Shown: piece after piece, positions 24,828 through 33,518 of the stretch
How the letters are laid out: each line of letters opens with the position of its first letter
How positions within the stretch are numbered: position 1 is the stretch's first letter
Assembly (NCBI GenBank): GCA_023522315.1
Contig: JAHCSU010000365.1
Span: 1 to 40,088 of the forward strand
Direction of reading: 5' to 3'
Source of the DNA: Nostoc sp. CCCryo 231-06
GTDB lineage: Bacteria; Cyanobacteriota; Cyanobacteriia; Cyanobacteriales; Nostocaceae
DNA: 40,088 bases
The notes under the pieces: model-generated
What the model saw: only the letters and a program-made list of their open reading frames with translations
Databases searched by the model: none
Told to the model about the DNA's origin: nothing
Made by a program: the position numbers and the translations under genes

Positions 24828-25807
24828 GCTATCCCTCCCACCGTTGTCAGCGCTTTAACAATTGTGCGTTTAGTCAGTTCGACTTTAAAGCCGTTGTATT
24901 TTTGAGGTTTAGCTCCAGCGATCGCAGCGTCCGCAGCTGCTTGAAATGTTGCCTGGTTCGCGGGCTTGTTCAAAAGTATTTTTTCTGCTTCAAAGGCACG
25001 CCAGGGCTTTGTTCCCACGCCACCAAGGGCAATGCGTGCCGAGCGAATGATGCCATTTTGAATATCTAATGCAGCTGCAACCGATGCCATCGCAAAAGCA
25101 TAGGAGGCGCGATCGCGGACTTTTAAATAGTGCGATCGCTTGCCAAAGGTTGAAGCAGGTAAATCAACGGCAACAACTAACTCTCCATGCTCTAGAACTG
25201 TTTCCCTCTCTGGCGTTTCGCCAGGTAGAAGATGAAAATCTACAAGGGGAACACTACGCTCTCCCCTCGGCCCGCGTGTCTGCACAACGGCATCGAGTGC
25301 CACCATTGCCACCGCCATATCAGAAGGATGGGTGGCAATACAGCGATCGCTACCGCCAAGAATCGCGTGAATCCGGTTGTAGCCCTCAATTGCCGCACAA
25401 CCTGAACCGGGAACGCGCTTGTTACAGGGCATCGAAGTATCGCGGAAGTAGTAACACCGGGTACGTTGCAGCAAATTTCCGCCCACTGTCGCCATGTTTC
25501 GCAGTTGGGGTGATGCCCCAGACAGCAACGCCTCTGATAGCACAGGATAACGCTCTTGAATGATCGGATTATAAGCAACATCGCTATTGCTTGCTGTTGC
25601 TCCAATCCGCACACTGTTACCCTGTACTTCTATCTTGCTCAGTGGGAGTGGGTTAATGTCAACCAACTCTCTTGGGGTCTGGACATTCAGCTTCATCAAA
25701 TCGATGAGGCTAGTACCACCAGCGATATACGAAGCTTGAGCATCTGGAGTAACCAACGCCACGGCATTTTCTGCTTGTCCTGCTTTCTTATAGCTAAACG
25801 GCTGCAT
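24824..25807 (-). CDS. paoB: PaoB-like FAD-binding subunit with extra Fe-S cysteines, 327 aa
   Basis: This subunit carries FAD and passes electrons between the Fe-S centres and an external acceptor. FAD motifs are ASYIAGGTSLIDLMK (26-40) and the ATVGGNLLQRTRC block (106-118). Four cysteines, Cys118, Cys128, Cys137 and Cys156, lie in a segment (RCYYFRD, PCNKRVPGSGC, GGSDRCIATHPSD) that in E. coli PaoB holds an additional 4Fe-4S cluster, so the same cluster is expected here. The C-terminal domain includes DRASYAFAMASVAAAL and ALGGVGTKPWRA. The ATG lies 14 bases inside the end of the 2Fe-2S gene, and its end overlaps the PaoC start, giving a tightly coupled three-gene operon. Confidence 0.93.
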   Translation of the reverse strand: MQPFSYKKAGQAENAVALVTPDAQASYIAGGTSLIDLMKLNVQTPRELVDINPLPLSKIEVQGNSVRIGATASNSDVAYNPIIQERYPVLSEALLSGASPQLRNMATVGGNLLQRTRCYYFRDTSMPCNKRVPGSGCAAIEGYNRIHAILGGSDRCIATHPSDMAVAMVALDAVVQTRGPRGERSVPLVDFHLLPGETPERETVLEHGELVVAVDLPASTFGKRSHYLKVRDRASYAFAMASVAAALDIQNGIIRSARIALGGVGTKPWRAFEAEKILLNKPANQATFQAAADAAIAGAKPQKYNGFKVELTKRTIVKALTTVGGIA

Positions 25808-26417
25808 CTTTTTTTCCCTCTAAGACATCGCGGACAGCAGCCACGATATTTGGATAAGCCCCACAACGGCAGATATTGCCGCTCATCAGTTCACGAATGT
25901 CGGCATCCGATTTAGCGTGTCCTTCGTTGACTAAACCCACTGCCGAACAAATCTGGCCTGGCGTGCAGTAGCCGCACTGAAACGCATCGCGGGACAGAAA
26001 CGCGGCTTGCATCGGGTGCAGATTGTTCCCTTGTTCTAGTCCTTCAATAGTTGTGATTTTTGCGTCGGTGTGCATAATTGCAAATGTCAGGCACGAATTA
26101 ATGCGTTGCCCATCAACCAGCACCGTGCAAGCACCACACTGACCATGATCGCAACCTTTTTTAGTACCAATTAATCCTATGTATTCCCGAAGTGCATCAA
26201 GTAAGGTAACACGCGGTTCAATTTGTAAACTATATGGTGTTCCATTCACTTGTAGCGTCACCTTCACAGTTTCAGAAGTGGAAGTTGCTAGCATTTGGGT
26301 AGTTTTTTTTACTTGAGTTTGTGCTACAGCTTTCTCTACAAAATTAGCGATCGTAGTTCCTACTGTGCTGATAATCATCAATTGACCTAACTTGCGGCGT
26401 CTTAGGACAAACCTCAT
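25794..26417 (-). CDS. paoA: PaoA-like 2Fe-2S subunit with Tat-like leader, 207 aa
   Basis: Two 2Fe-2S clusters are coordinated by Cys89/94/97/109 (KKGCDHGQCGACTVLVDG ... NSC) and Cys148/151/183/185 (FQCGYCTPGQ ... GNICRCGAYPN), the standard plant-ferredoxin plus helical arrangement. The N-terminus, MRFVLRRRKLGQLMIISTVG, continues through a hydrophobic stretch to AVAQTQ. This resembles the twin-arginine leader of E. coli PaoA, which takes the folded enzyme to the periplasm. The arginine motif is not the strict SRRxFLK consensus, so Tat export is likely but not certain. It is the first gene of the operon, 497 bases downstream of modA on the same strand. Confidence 0.93.
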   Translation of the reverse strand: MRFVLRRRKLGQLMIISTVGTTIANFVEKAVAQTQVKKTTQMLATSTSETVKVTLQVNGTPYSLQIEPRVTLLDALREYIGLIGTKKGCDHGQCGACTVLVDGQRINSCLTFAIMHTDAKITTIEGLEQGNNLHPMQAAFLSRDAFQCGYCTPGQICSAVGLVNEGHAKSDADIRELMSGNICRCGAYPNIVAAVRDVLEGKKDAAV

Positions 26418-26914
26418 CTGTTTACTCCATTCTGTTTTCGTTGGTAATAATATTGAGTAATTCTTTTGATTTCAATTTTTTATAAAAATGACATTGTTAA
26501 TAGAATACAATTTCATCTTGTTGTCGTCTCTCTATCAGAAGATTTATGCCATACAGCACCTCCGGCGGCTATGAGGTACATCCTCAAAACTGAAAGCTAT
26601 GATAGGAGAGGGGCAAGAGGAAAACTGTATTGCATAATAGCCGGAAGCGCTGTAAGTCTCATCTATAGTTGTCATATCTTAATTTTTGTCTAAGTTCCCG
26701 CTAACTGTAGATGCTTATGCACAAGAAAGCCAGCTATTGAAATTCCCTGCCTCTTTAGAGACAGGGAGCTTCAATAAGCTGACATTCCACAATTATTCGT
26801 TTAGCATTACTGAAATGCCTTTGTGGATGCTGGCAAGACTTTTTTCTATCACGGAGGAATAGCTGCTGATAGATGTTTTTTCAGCTTACTTGCAAACAAC
26901 TACTAATTAGACAC
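26418..26914. other. Promoter-side gap between modA and paoA, with a strong hairpin
   Basis: This 497-bp gap contains no credible gene. A long imperfect hairpin spans 26736-26775: ATTGAAATTCCCTGCCTCT pairs with AGACAGGGAGCTTCAAT across a short loop, and AGCT extends on both outer sides. It lies 140 bases after modA in the direction of transcription and 320 bases upstream of paoA. It could attenuate or terminate modA transcription, or be the remnant end of an IS200/IS605-type element, whose ends have comparable CCCTGCCTC/GAGACAGGG stems. No consensus molybdenum-cofactor riboswitch was recognised by eye. Confidence 0.45.
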
Positions 26915-27706
26915 TCAGACAATAAACCCATATTTTCTCAATACAGTCTTAGCTTGACTGCCAGATAAAAACTGGACAAATTGTTTGGCAGCAGAAATAT
27001 TTTTACTGCCTTTAATTACTGCTACTGGATAGACAATCGGTGAGTGAAGCTTTTCCTCAGCAGTGACTACGACTTTTACCTTGTTGGAAGTTTTGGCATC
27101 AGTGGCATAAACTATGCCCGCTTGGGCATTACCACTTTCTACTGCTGCCAAAACTTGACGCACATTGTTACCAAAGACAAATTTTGATTTAAGCTGATCA
27201 TAAAGTTTCAAATTCTTTAAGACTTCCTCTCCATATTGCCCGGCGGGTACACTTCTGGGTTCACCGATCGCAATTTTCTTAATATTGCTATTTATTAAAT
27301 TGGAGAAACTACTGATACCAACAACATCCTGAGCCACGATCAAGACTAGACTGTTATTTGCTAGGTTAGTACGGCTACCTGGTAGCAACAGTCCTTTTTG
27401 TTCTAAGGCATCCACCTGCTTTTTAGCAGCAGAAATAAAGATATCCGCAGGCGCACCTTGTTCAATCTGTTGCTGCAAAGCACCAGAAGCCCCAAAGTTA
27501 TAACTAATGTTGATATTTGATTTACTTTGTTGGTATAAAGGCTTAATTTCTTCCAGCGCATCTTTTAAGCTAGAAGCTGCGGACACGATTATGTTGGTGC
27601 TTGATTGTGCTATTCCAGGAGAAGGACTAACCAATGGTAGACCAATTGCCAGGAGCAAGCCTGCAACTGCTATACCCAGAAAGCCAAGAATTTGTCTTCT
27701 TTTCAT
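26915..27706 (-). CDS. modA: ModA-type molybdate-binding protein, 263 aa
   Basis: I chose the ATG at 27706 (MKRRQILGFLGIAVAGLLLA), which places a leader directly at the N-terminus. The upstream 22-codon extension looks like non-coding sequence. The RRQIL tract followed by a hydrophobic core and PGIAQS is a leader, possibly twin-arginine. The mature protein has the ModA marks SAASSLKDALEEIKP, YNFGASGALQQQIEQGAPAD, IFISAAKKQVDAL, IAIGEPRSVPAGQYGEEVL and AQAGIVYATDA. It binds molybdate or tungstate in the periplasm for an ABC importer. No modB or modC permease/ATPase genes are in the window. Its location next to a molybdenum enzyme operon suggests dedicated supply. Confidence 0.93.
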   Translation of the reverse strand: MKRRQILGFLGIAVAGLLLAIGLPLVSPSPGIAQSSTNIIVSAASSLKDALEEIKPLYQQSKSNINISYNFGASGALQQQIEQGAPADIFISAAKKQVDALEQKGLLLPGSRTNLANNSLVLIVAQDVVGISSFSNLINSNIKKIAIGEPRSVPAGQYGEEVLKNLKLYDQLKSKFVFGNNVRQVLAAVESGNAQAGIVYATDAKTSNKVKVVVTAEEKLHSPIVYPVAVIKGSKNISAAKQFVQFLSGSQAKTVLRKYGFIV

Positions 27707-27935
27707 AGAAAAGGTGCAATATAGGTTGTTTCCAAAAATTGATGCTAAGTAAAATCGTACCAGCAATACCAACTTTTAACCAACTTTATCGGTAAAATGC
27801 CTAAAAAAGAACAAGGGTTGTTGCATCAGTTTTTTGGAAGTTCCTTAATTTGGCGATCGCTTCCCTATTTACTCAATAAAAAATATCAATTTTTGCGAAA
27901 AACTGGAGTTTTCGGGTGAAAGCTTAGTAGCCTAA

Positions 27936-27960
27936 TTACTAGCTGTTTAGTAGCTAGTAA
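27936..27960. promoter_or_regulatory. 9-bp dyad upstream of the TpsA-like gene
   Basis: TTACTAGCT (27936-27944) and AGCTAGTAA (27952-27960) form a perfect dyad with a seven-base spacer, 52 bases before the ATG of the haemagglutinin-like gene. An overlapping CTTAGTAG/TTAGTAGC theme surrounds it. Position and symmetry suit an operator or a 5'-UTR hairpin, but no matching regulator is identified. The rest of the 305-bp gap 27707-28011 is AT-rich. Confidence 0.4.
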
Positions 27961-28011
27961 CTTGATTTATGCTTAACTAAAGTTTGCTGCTGCTATTAGT
28001 GGAGGCTTGTA

Positions 28012-31000
28012 ATGTCCGGTTTGGGTTTTACTCGTTGGGGTGCTTTAGTGACTATCGCTCTAGGTGTCAGCTTTTGTACCATTGATTATGCGATCGCTCA
28101 AATAACTCCAGATGGCACTTTACTTAATAACACTAGCGTCACAAGAGAGGGTGACACCTTTAACATTACTGGAGGAACTCAAGCTGGTGGTAATTTGTTT
28201 CACAGCTTTAGCGAGTTTTCTGTGAATACTCGTGGCACTGCTTCTTTTAATAATGCTCTAGATATTCAAAATATCATTAGCCGAGTTACGGGTGTTTCAG
28301 CTTCTAGTATTGATGGGATAATCAGCACTAAGGGTACAGCTAACCTGTTTTTAATAAATCCCAACGGTATTATTTTTGGTCAGAATGCTCAGTTAAATAT
28401 TGGTGGTTCTTTTGTAGCTAGTACAGCGAATGCACTGCAATTTGGAAATCGAGGATTTTTTAGCGCTACTGAGCAAAATATCCCTTCACCGTTGTTGACT
28501 ATTAATCCTTCAGCATTGCTGTTTAATCAGATTAATCAAAATGCAGCGATTCAAAATAGCTCAGTTGCATTTGCAGGAAAAGATCCAGCAGGCTTTGATG
28601 CATTTGGTTTACGAGTACCAGATGGAAAAAGCTTGCTGCTGGTGGGTGGTAATGTCAGCATGGATGGGGGAGAATTAAATGCTTATGGTGGACAAGTTGA
28701 GTTAGGAGGATTGGGCGAACCTGGTACTGTAGGGCTGGGTGTAGATGGCGATAATCTCAGCTTGAGATTTCTTGAGAATGTAGCGCGAACTGAGGTATCC
28801 CTTACTAATCAAGCACGTATATATGTAGAAGGCGCTGGTGGCGGTAATATTGCAGTCAATGCTAGGAATCTAGACATTTTAGGAGGAAGTCTTTTAAGCG
28901 GTGGTATTGGGCAAGGTTTGGGGACATCTGAAACTGTTGCAGGAGATATTACGCTTAATGCTACTAGGGAAATCAAAGTTGCTGGTGAGAGCAGAGTTAG
29001 TAACCTTGTGCGTTTGGGGTCAAAAGGCAATGGGGGTAACATTACCATCGATTCTGGCGACTTCTCGTTAGGCGATCGCGCTCAACTTTCTGCCTCAACT
29101 TTTGGACAAGGGAATGGTGGTAACATTACTATCGATTCTGGTTCTTTCTCGTTACAAGATGGCACTGCGCTTATTACCTCAACTTATGGACGAGGGAATG
29201 CGGGGAATCTGACAGTGCGGGCACTTGATGCTGTTTCTCTTGCAGATAATGCTGGCATCGTCAGCATAGTGGAAGCAGGGGGTGTGGGTAAGGGAGGTAA
29301 TATTGACATCAATGCTGCAACACTATCACTAATTGATGGCGCTACCCTGCAAACCCTTACTCGGGAAGCATCTGATGGCCAGATCGCAGGACGGGGGGAT
29401 GCGGGGAATGTCAATGTTAATGTTACTGGGAAAGTTGATATTGCTGGGAGGAAAAACGGTTTTGCTAGTGGGATTACCAGCCAGGTAAATACGGGAACAC
29501 AAGGTAATGGGGGTAACATTACTATCGATTCTGGTTCATTTTCGTTACGCGATGGCGCTGGACTTCAAGCCTCAACTTTTGGACAAGGGAATGCGGGGAA
29601 TGTGACAGTGCGGGCACGAGATGCTGTAACTCTAGCAGATGCTGACATTTTCAGCGCGGTAGAAGCAGGAGGTGTAGGTAAAGGTGGCAATATCGACATC
29701 AATGCTGCAACACTATCACTAATTGATGGCGCTGTACTGGTAACTGCTACTCGTGAAGCATCTGATGGCCAGATCGCAGGACGGGGGGATGCGGGGAATG
29801 TCAATGTTAATGTTACTGGGAAAGTTGACATTGCTGGGGAGAAAAACGGTTTTCCCAGTGGGATTGGCACTCAGGTGGAAACGGGGACAGTTGGCAATGG
29901 GGGTAACATTACTATCGATTCTGGTTCTTTCTCATTACGGGATGGCGCTCGACTTACTGCCTCAACTTCTGGACTTGGGAATGCGGGGAATGTGACAGTG
30001 CGGGTACGAGATGCGGTTGACCTTGCATATTCTAGCATCGTCAGCACAGTGTCAGCTTCTGGTGTAGGTAAGGGTGGCAATATCGACATCAATGCTGCAA
30101 AAGTGTCACTAACTGATGCTGCTGGGCTTACTACCGAAACCTTTGGACAAGGGAATGCGGGAAATGTGACAGTGCGGGCACTTGATGCTGTTTCTCTTGC
30201 AGATAATGCTGCCATCTTCAGCAGGGTGTCACCAGGGGGTGTAGGTAAAGGTGGCAATATCGACATCAATGCTGCAACACTATCACTAATTGATGGCGCT
30301 CAACTGCAAACCCTTACTAGGGGTGCATATGATGATACCCAACCAGCAGGACAGGGGGATGCGGGGAATGTCAATGTTAAAGTTAGTGGCGCTGTTGACA
30401 TTGCTGGGGAGAAAAACGGTTTTCCCAGTGGGATTTTCAGCTTTGTGAATCCGGGAACACAAGGCAATGGGGGTAACATTACTATCAATTCTGGTTCATT
30501 CTCATTACGCGATCGCGCTAAACTTGAAACCTCAACATTTGGACAAGGGAATGCAGGCACAATTAAAGTTAATGCTGCTGATTTTTTTACCATTTCTGGC
30601 AAGAGTTCTGACATTAGCAGTGGCTTGTTCGTGAACTCCCAAAGTCCGACGGGTACTGCTGGAGATATTATCGTCACCTCACCTAGAGTTACCTTAGACA
30701 ACGGTGGCATATTCAACGCCGAATCTGCATCGGGTAACGGTGGTGATATCAACTTACAAACTGATTTACTGCTTCTGCGTCGTGGTGCTCAAATTTCTAC
30801 GACCGCAGGCACGGCAGAAGCTGGTGGCGATGGTGGCAACATTAATATTGATGTCCCGTCGGGCTTTATCGTTGCCGTGCCTAATGAAAATAGTGACATC
30901 GCTGCAAATGCTTTTTCAGGTACGGGTGGGAGAGTAAATATTAAAGCGAACGGCATTTATGGTATTCAGTTTCGTGAAAATCCAACTCTCTTGAGTGACA

Positions 31001-31479
31001 TTACTGCTAGTTCAGAATTTGGTACGCAAGGCACTGTAGAACTCAATACACCTGGCATTGACCCTAACAGTGGCTTAGTTGAGTTACCCACGATGGCTGT
31101 AGAAACTGAAGTAGCGCAAGTCTGCGATAGTCCAGGTTATGCTCAAAGCAGCTTTATCATTACTGGAAGCGGCGGTTTACCTCCTAATCCCACCAAGGAT
31201 GTTCTCCCAAACGGCACAGTAGAAGTAGGTTGGGTATCACTCAAGCCTAGCAGCGATGCCAACTCTTGGAGACGCTACGCGAACGGCGGGCTACGCCGGA
31301 GCAGCAATCCACCTGTTACTACTAAGGCAGTAACACCAACACCAGAACCTATTGTAGAAGCAAGTGGATGGACGGTAAACAAAAAGGGAGAGGTAGTACT
31401 TACAGCTAATTTATCTGCTGGCGGTCGTGGTTCATGGCACAAAGATGTACCTTGCAGTGCAACTCATGCTCATCAGTAA
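28012..31479 (+). CDS. TpsA-like filamentous-haemagglutinin-type exoprotein, 1155 aa
   Basis: A signal peptide (WGALVTIALGVSFCTIDYAIAQ) leads into the TPS/haemagglutination-activity domain (about 30-175). It contains GGNLFHSFSEFSVNTRGTA, the NxxNxI-like ISRVTGV block and the diagnostic LFLINPNGIIFGQNAQL. Such proteins are exported by a TpsB outer-membrane partner and fold as a beta-helix at the cell surface. No tpsB lies in the window. The middle consists of repeating GNGGNITIDSGSFSLRDG and GNAGNVTVRARDAV-type turns with modules of about 130 residues. The C-terminus has QVCDSPGY and an EASGWTVNKKGEVVL ... SSWHK-like ending common to cyanobacterial members. The ATG has a GGAGG site eight bases upstream. 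An adhesion or envelope role is likely. Confidence 0.93.
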   Translation: MSGLGFTRWGALVTIALGVSFCTIDYAIAQITPDGTLLNNTSVTREGDTFNITGGTQAGGNLFHSFSEFSVNTRGTASFNNALDIQNIISRVTGVSASSIDGIISTKGTANLFLINPNGIIFGQNAQLNIGGSFVASTANALQFGNRGFFSATEQNIPSPLLTINPSALLFNQINQNAAIQNSSVAFAGKDPAGFDAFGLRVPDGKSLLLVGGNVSMDGGELNAYGGQVELGGLGEPGTVGLGVDGDNLSLRFLENVARTEVSLTNQARIYVEGAGGGNIAVNARNLDILGGSLLSGGIGQGLGTSETVAGDITLNATREIKVAGESRVSNLVRLGSKGNGGNITIDSGDFSLGDRAQLSASTFGQGNGGNITIDSGSFSLQDGTALITSTYGRGNAGNLTVRALDAVSLADNAGIVSIVEAGGVGKGGNIDINAATLSLIDGATLQTLTREASDGQIAGRGDAGNVNVNVTGKVDIAGRKNGFASGITSQVNTGTQGNGGNITIDSGSFSLRDGAGLQASTFGQGNAGNVTVRARDAVTLADADIFSAVEAGGVGKGGNIDINAATLSLIDGAVLVTATREASDGQIAGRGDAGNVNVNVTGKVDIAGEKNGFPSGIGTQVETGTVGNGGNITIDSGSFSLRDGARLTASTSGLGNAGNVTVRVRDAVDLAYSSIVSTVSASGVGKGGNIDINAAKVSLTDAAGLTTETFGQGNAGNVTVRALDAVSLADNAAIFSRVSPGGVGKGGNIDINAATLSLIDGAQLQTLTRGAYDDTQPAGQGDAGNVNVKVSGAVDIAGEKNGFPSGIFSFVNPGTQGNGGNITINSGSFSLRDRAKLETSTFGQGNAGTIKVNAADFFTISGKSSDISSGLFVNSQSPTGTAGDIIVTSPRVTLDNGGIFNAESASGNGGDINLQTDLLLLRRGAQISTTAGTAEAGGDGGNINIDVPSGFIVAVPNENSDIAANAFSGTGGRVNIKANGIYGIQFRENPTLLSDITASSEFGTQGTVELNTPGIDPNSGLVELPTMAVETEVAQVCDSPGYAQSSFIITGSGGLPPNPTKDVLPNGTVEVGWVSLKPSSDANSWRRYANGGLRRSSNPPVTTKAVTPTPEPIVEASGWTVNKKGEVVLTANLSAGGRGSWHKDVPCSATHAHQ
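29119..30500 (+). repeat. Near-identical ~390-bp modules in the TpsA-like gene
   Basis: The word GGTAACATTACTATCGATTC recurs at 29119, 29512 and 29902. Its near-identical form GGTAACATTACTATCAATTC recurs at 30472. Spacings are 393, 390 and 570 bp. Other words, such as AATGCTGCAACACTATCACT, recur at about 29311, 29701 and 30271. Identity at silent positions implies recent duplication or gene conversion. The 570-bp interval contains an extra partial unit (30120-30300). Confidence 0.85.
31265..31303 (+). repeat. Dispersed palindromic repeat inserted in frame in the TpsA-like gene
   Basis: CTTGGAGACGCTACGCGAAC followed by GGCGGGCTACGCCGGAG is a Nostoc-type dispersed repeat. Here it is translated as SWRRYANGGLRRSS, a basic patch unlike the surrounding acidic/Pro-rich linker. 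It lies between the EVGWVSLKPSSDA segment and the terminal domain. Its reading frame is preserved, so the element seems tolerated within the coding sequence. Confidence 0.65.
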
Positions 31480-31695
31480 ATGCTGTGATACCAATTCTCT
31501 ATCGCTCAGTACAAGTGCCTATGCCCTATTTTCAAGATAGTTATTTGCAAACCAATTGAGGCTGCGCTTTTAGGTAAGTTTTCTATCTTACAGTTAAAAA
31601 CTTCTGAAATATCACGGTAAGCTAGTTGCAATTACAACTGATTGTGTCAATAAATTGTCAAATTAGCTGCTCAGTTTTTCGGGGTGAAATTTGCG

Positions 31696-33351
31696 ATGAC
31701 TGTAAATCTGAAGTCTTTAGAAAACCCAACCCATATAGCGGCCGATTCAAAAACCGCTCCTACCACTAAGAGAACCAGCTATGTTCCCTCGCAACATCGA
31801 CGTATCCTTTGTATCTTTCCTAAGTACAGCCGCTCCTTTGGCACTTTTCATCATGCCTACCCACTTATGGGTAATGTCCGGGCTTTTATGCCACCCCAAG
31901 GCATTTTAATTGTGGCTGCCTACTTACCTAAAGAATGGGAAGTGCGGTTTATTGATGAGAATGTCAAATCAGCAACGAGAGATGATTACCAATGGTGTGA
32001 TGTGGTGATTGTCAGTGGAATGCATATCCAAAAACCACAGATTAATCAAATTAATGAACTTGCCCATCGAGCGGGCAAAATTACAGTTGTTGGTGGCCCC
32101 TCGGTATCTGGGTGTCCAGAATATTATCCTGAGTTTGATATTTTACATTTGGGTGAATTGGGAGATGCAAGCGATGGCATGATCGAGTATCTAGACCAAA
32201 ACCTGGAACGTCCTCAAGCGCAAATTCGCTTTGAAACCAAGGAACGTTTACCCCTAACGGAGTTTCCAACTCCAGCTTATCATTTGCTGAATATCAATGA
32301 TTATTTCCTGGCAAATGTGCAGTTTTCTAGTGGTTGTCCTTATCACTGCGAGTTTTGTGATATTCCAGAACTCTACGGCAACAGTCCCCGGATGAAAACA
32401 CCAGAGCAAGTGGTCGCAGAGTTAGATGCAATGCGACAATCTGGCAATCTGGGGGCAGTGTATTTTGTTGATGATAACTTTGTTGGCGATCGCCGCGCCG
32501 CTATGAAGTTGCTTCCTCATCTGATTGACTGGCAAAAACGCAATGGCTACCCCATCCAGTTTGCTTGTGAAGCAACGCTCAACTTAGCTCAAAGTCCAAA
32601 ACTGCTGGAGATGATGCGCGAAGCCTATTTTTGCACAATCTTTTGCGGTATCGAAACACCAGAACCAGATGCTCTCCACGCCATTTCCAAAGACCAAAAT
32701 CTGAGTATGCCAATCTTAAAAGCAATTCAGGTTTTAAATAGCTATGGCATGGAAGTAGTATCAGGAATCATCATCGGGTTAGATACAGATACACCAGAAA
32801 CAGCAGACCGAATTATCGAATTTATTCGGGCATCCCAAATTCCCATGTTGACAATTAATCTACTTCATGCATTGCCGAGAACTCCTTTATGGGGGAGGTT
32901 AGAAGCAGAAGGACGGCTTGTGTTTGATGAAAGCCGCGAATCAAATGTTGAGTTTTTGATGCCCTACGAGCAAGTTGTTGAGATGTGGCGGCGCTGCATC
33001 ACAACTGCTTATGAGCCAGAATTTTTATATCAACGGTTTGCCTATAATATAGAACACACCTATCCAAACCGCATCGAAGTACCTAACAGCCCATCTCGCA
33101 CCTCTGGGACTAATATTCGCAAAGGTTTAACTTATTTAGCCAATATTTTGCTGCGAGTAGGCATATTTAGTAACTATCGTCAAACTTTTTGGAAAATGGC
33201 GAAGCCAGCATTAAAAGCAGGTAATATTGAAAACTTGATTCATGTTGGACTTGTCGGACATCATTTGATTAAGTTTGCCCAAGATTGTGCCAAAAACGAA
33301 GAATCAGCTTCATTTTATTCCCAAAAAATCCTGACTAAAGTTCGTAGTTAA
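31696..33351 (+). CDS. Cobalamin-binding-domain radical SAM protein, 551 aa
   Basis: The N-terminal B12-binding-like domain (about 35-185) reads RRILCIFPKYSRSFGTFHHA, MPPQGILIVAAYLP and VVGGPSVSG. The classical cobalamin motif DxHxxG is not present (VSGMHIQKPQ stands in its place), as in many relatives that bind B12 without the lower-ligand histidine. The radical SAM core has GCPYHCEFCD with Cys214, Cys218 and Cys221 (Cx3Cx2C) binding a 4Fe-4S cluster and SAM, then VYFVDDNFVGDRR and IFCGIETPEPDAL. A DUF4070-type C-terminal region follows. I chose the ATG at 31696, with GGGGTG at 31681-31686 as ribosome site. An in-frame GTG at 31684 is the alternative. The reaction, possibly methylation or another modification, cannot be named from sequence. 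Confidence 0.9.
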   Translation: MTVNLKSLENPTHIAADSKTAPTTKRTSYVPSQHRRILCIFPKYSRSFGTFHHAYPLMGNVRAFMPPQGILIVAAYLPKEWEVRFIDENVKSATRDDYQWCDVVIVSGMHIQKPQINQINELAHRAGKITVVGGPSVSGCPEYYPEFDILHLGELGDASDGMIEYLDQNLERPQAQIRFETKERLPLTEFPTPAYHLLNINDYFLANVQFSSGCPYHCEFCDIPELYGNSPRMKTPEQVVAELDAMRQSGNLGAVYFVDDNFVGDRRAAMKLLPHLIDWQKRNGYPIQFACEATLNLAQSPKLLEMMREAYFCTIFCGIETPEPDALHAISKDQNLSMPILKAIQVLNSYGMEVVSGIIIGLDTDTPETADRIIEFIRASQIPMLTINLLHALPRTPLWGRLEAEGRLVFDESRESNVEFLMPYEQVVEMWRRCITTAYEPEFLYQRFAYNIEHTYPNRIEVPNSPSRTSGTNIRKGLTYLANILLRVGIFSNYRQTFWKMAKPALKAGNIENLIHVGLVGHHLIKFAQDCAKNEESASFYSQKILTKVRS

Positions 33352-33458
33352 TAAGCTAAAAATTTTTTAACGATAAATTATTCGTAATTCATAATATTCC
33401 CTCGTTCCCGTATTTCACATGGAAACGAGGAATCCCCAATAAATTAAATTACGAATTA

Positions 33459-33516
33459 CGAATTACGTTAGCGCAGCGTTAGCGAGTCATCGAGCGTCAT
33501 TACGAATTACGAATTA
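33459..33516. repeat. Dispersed intergenic repeat (GCGCAGCGTTAGC type), copy 2
   Basis: Bases 33459-33483 are identical to 5471-5495, and the following bases (GAGTC versus AAGTC) are also close. The tract is flanked on both sides by ATTACGAATTACGAATTA words, so it can fold back on itself. It separates the convergent radical SAM and cupin genes. Confidence 0.75.
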
Positions 33517-33518
33517 TT

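Noticed and set aside
26466-26693. 75-codon plus-strand frame between modA and paoA
   Set aside because: Its composition is not protein-like, it has no ribosome site, and it lies in the promoter region of the paoA operon.
26418-26914. Molybdenum-cofactor riboswitch upstream of paoA
   Set aside because: No arrangement resembling the known aptamer could be recognised. Only one long hairpin is present, and it is far from the start codon. A covariance-model scan would be decisive.
29119-30500. Regular repeats resembling a CRISPR array or large tandem array
   Set aside because: They are in-frame modules of one open reading frame (the TpsA-like protein), spaced 390-570 bp, with no spacer structure.
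29871-30752. Minus-strand frames of 132 and 150 codons inside the TpsA-like gene
   Set aside because: They mirror the repeat modules on the opposite strand, have repetitive PPLPTPP-type composition and no ribosome sites.
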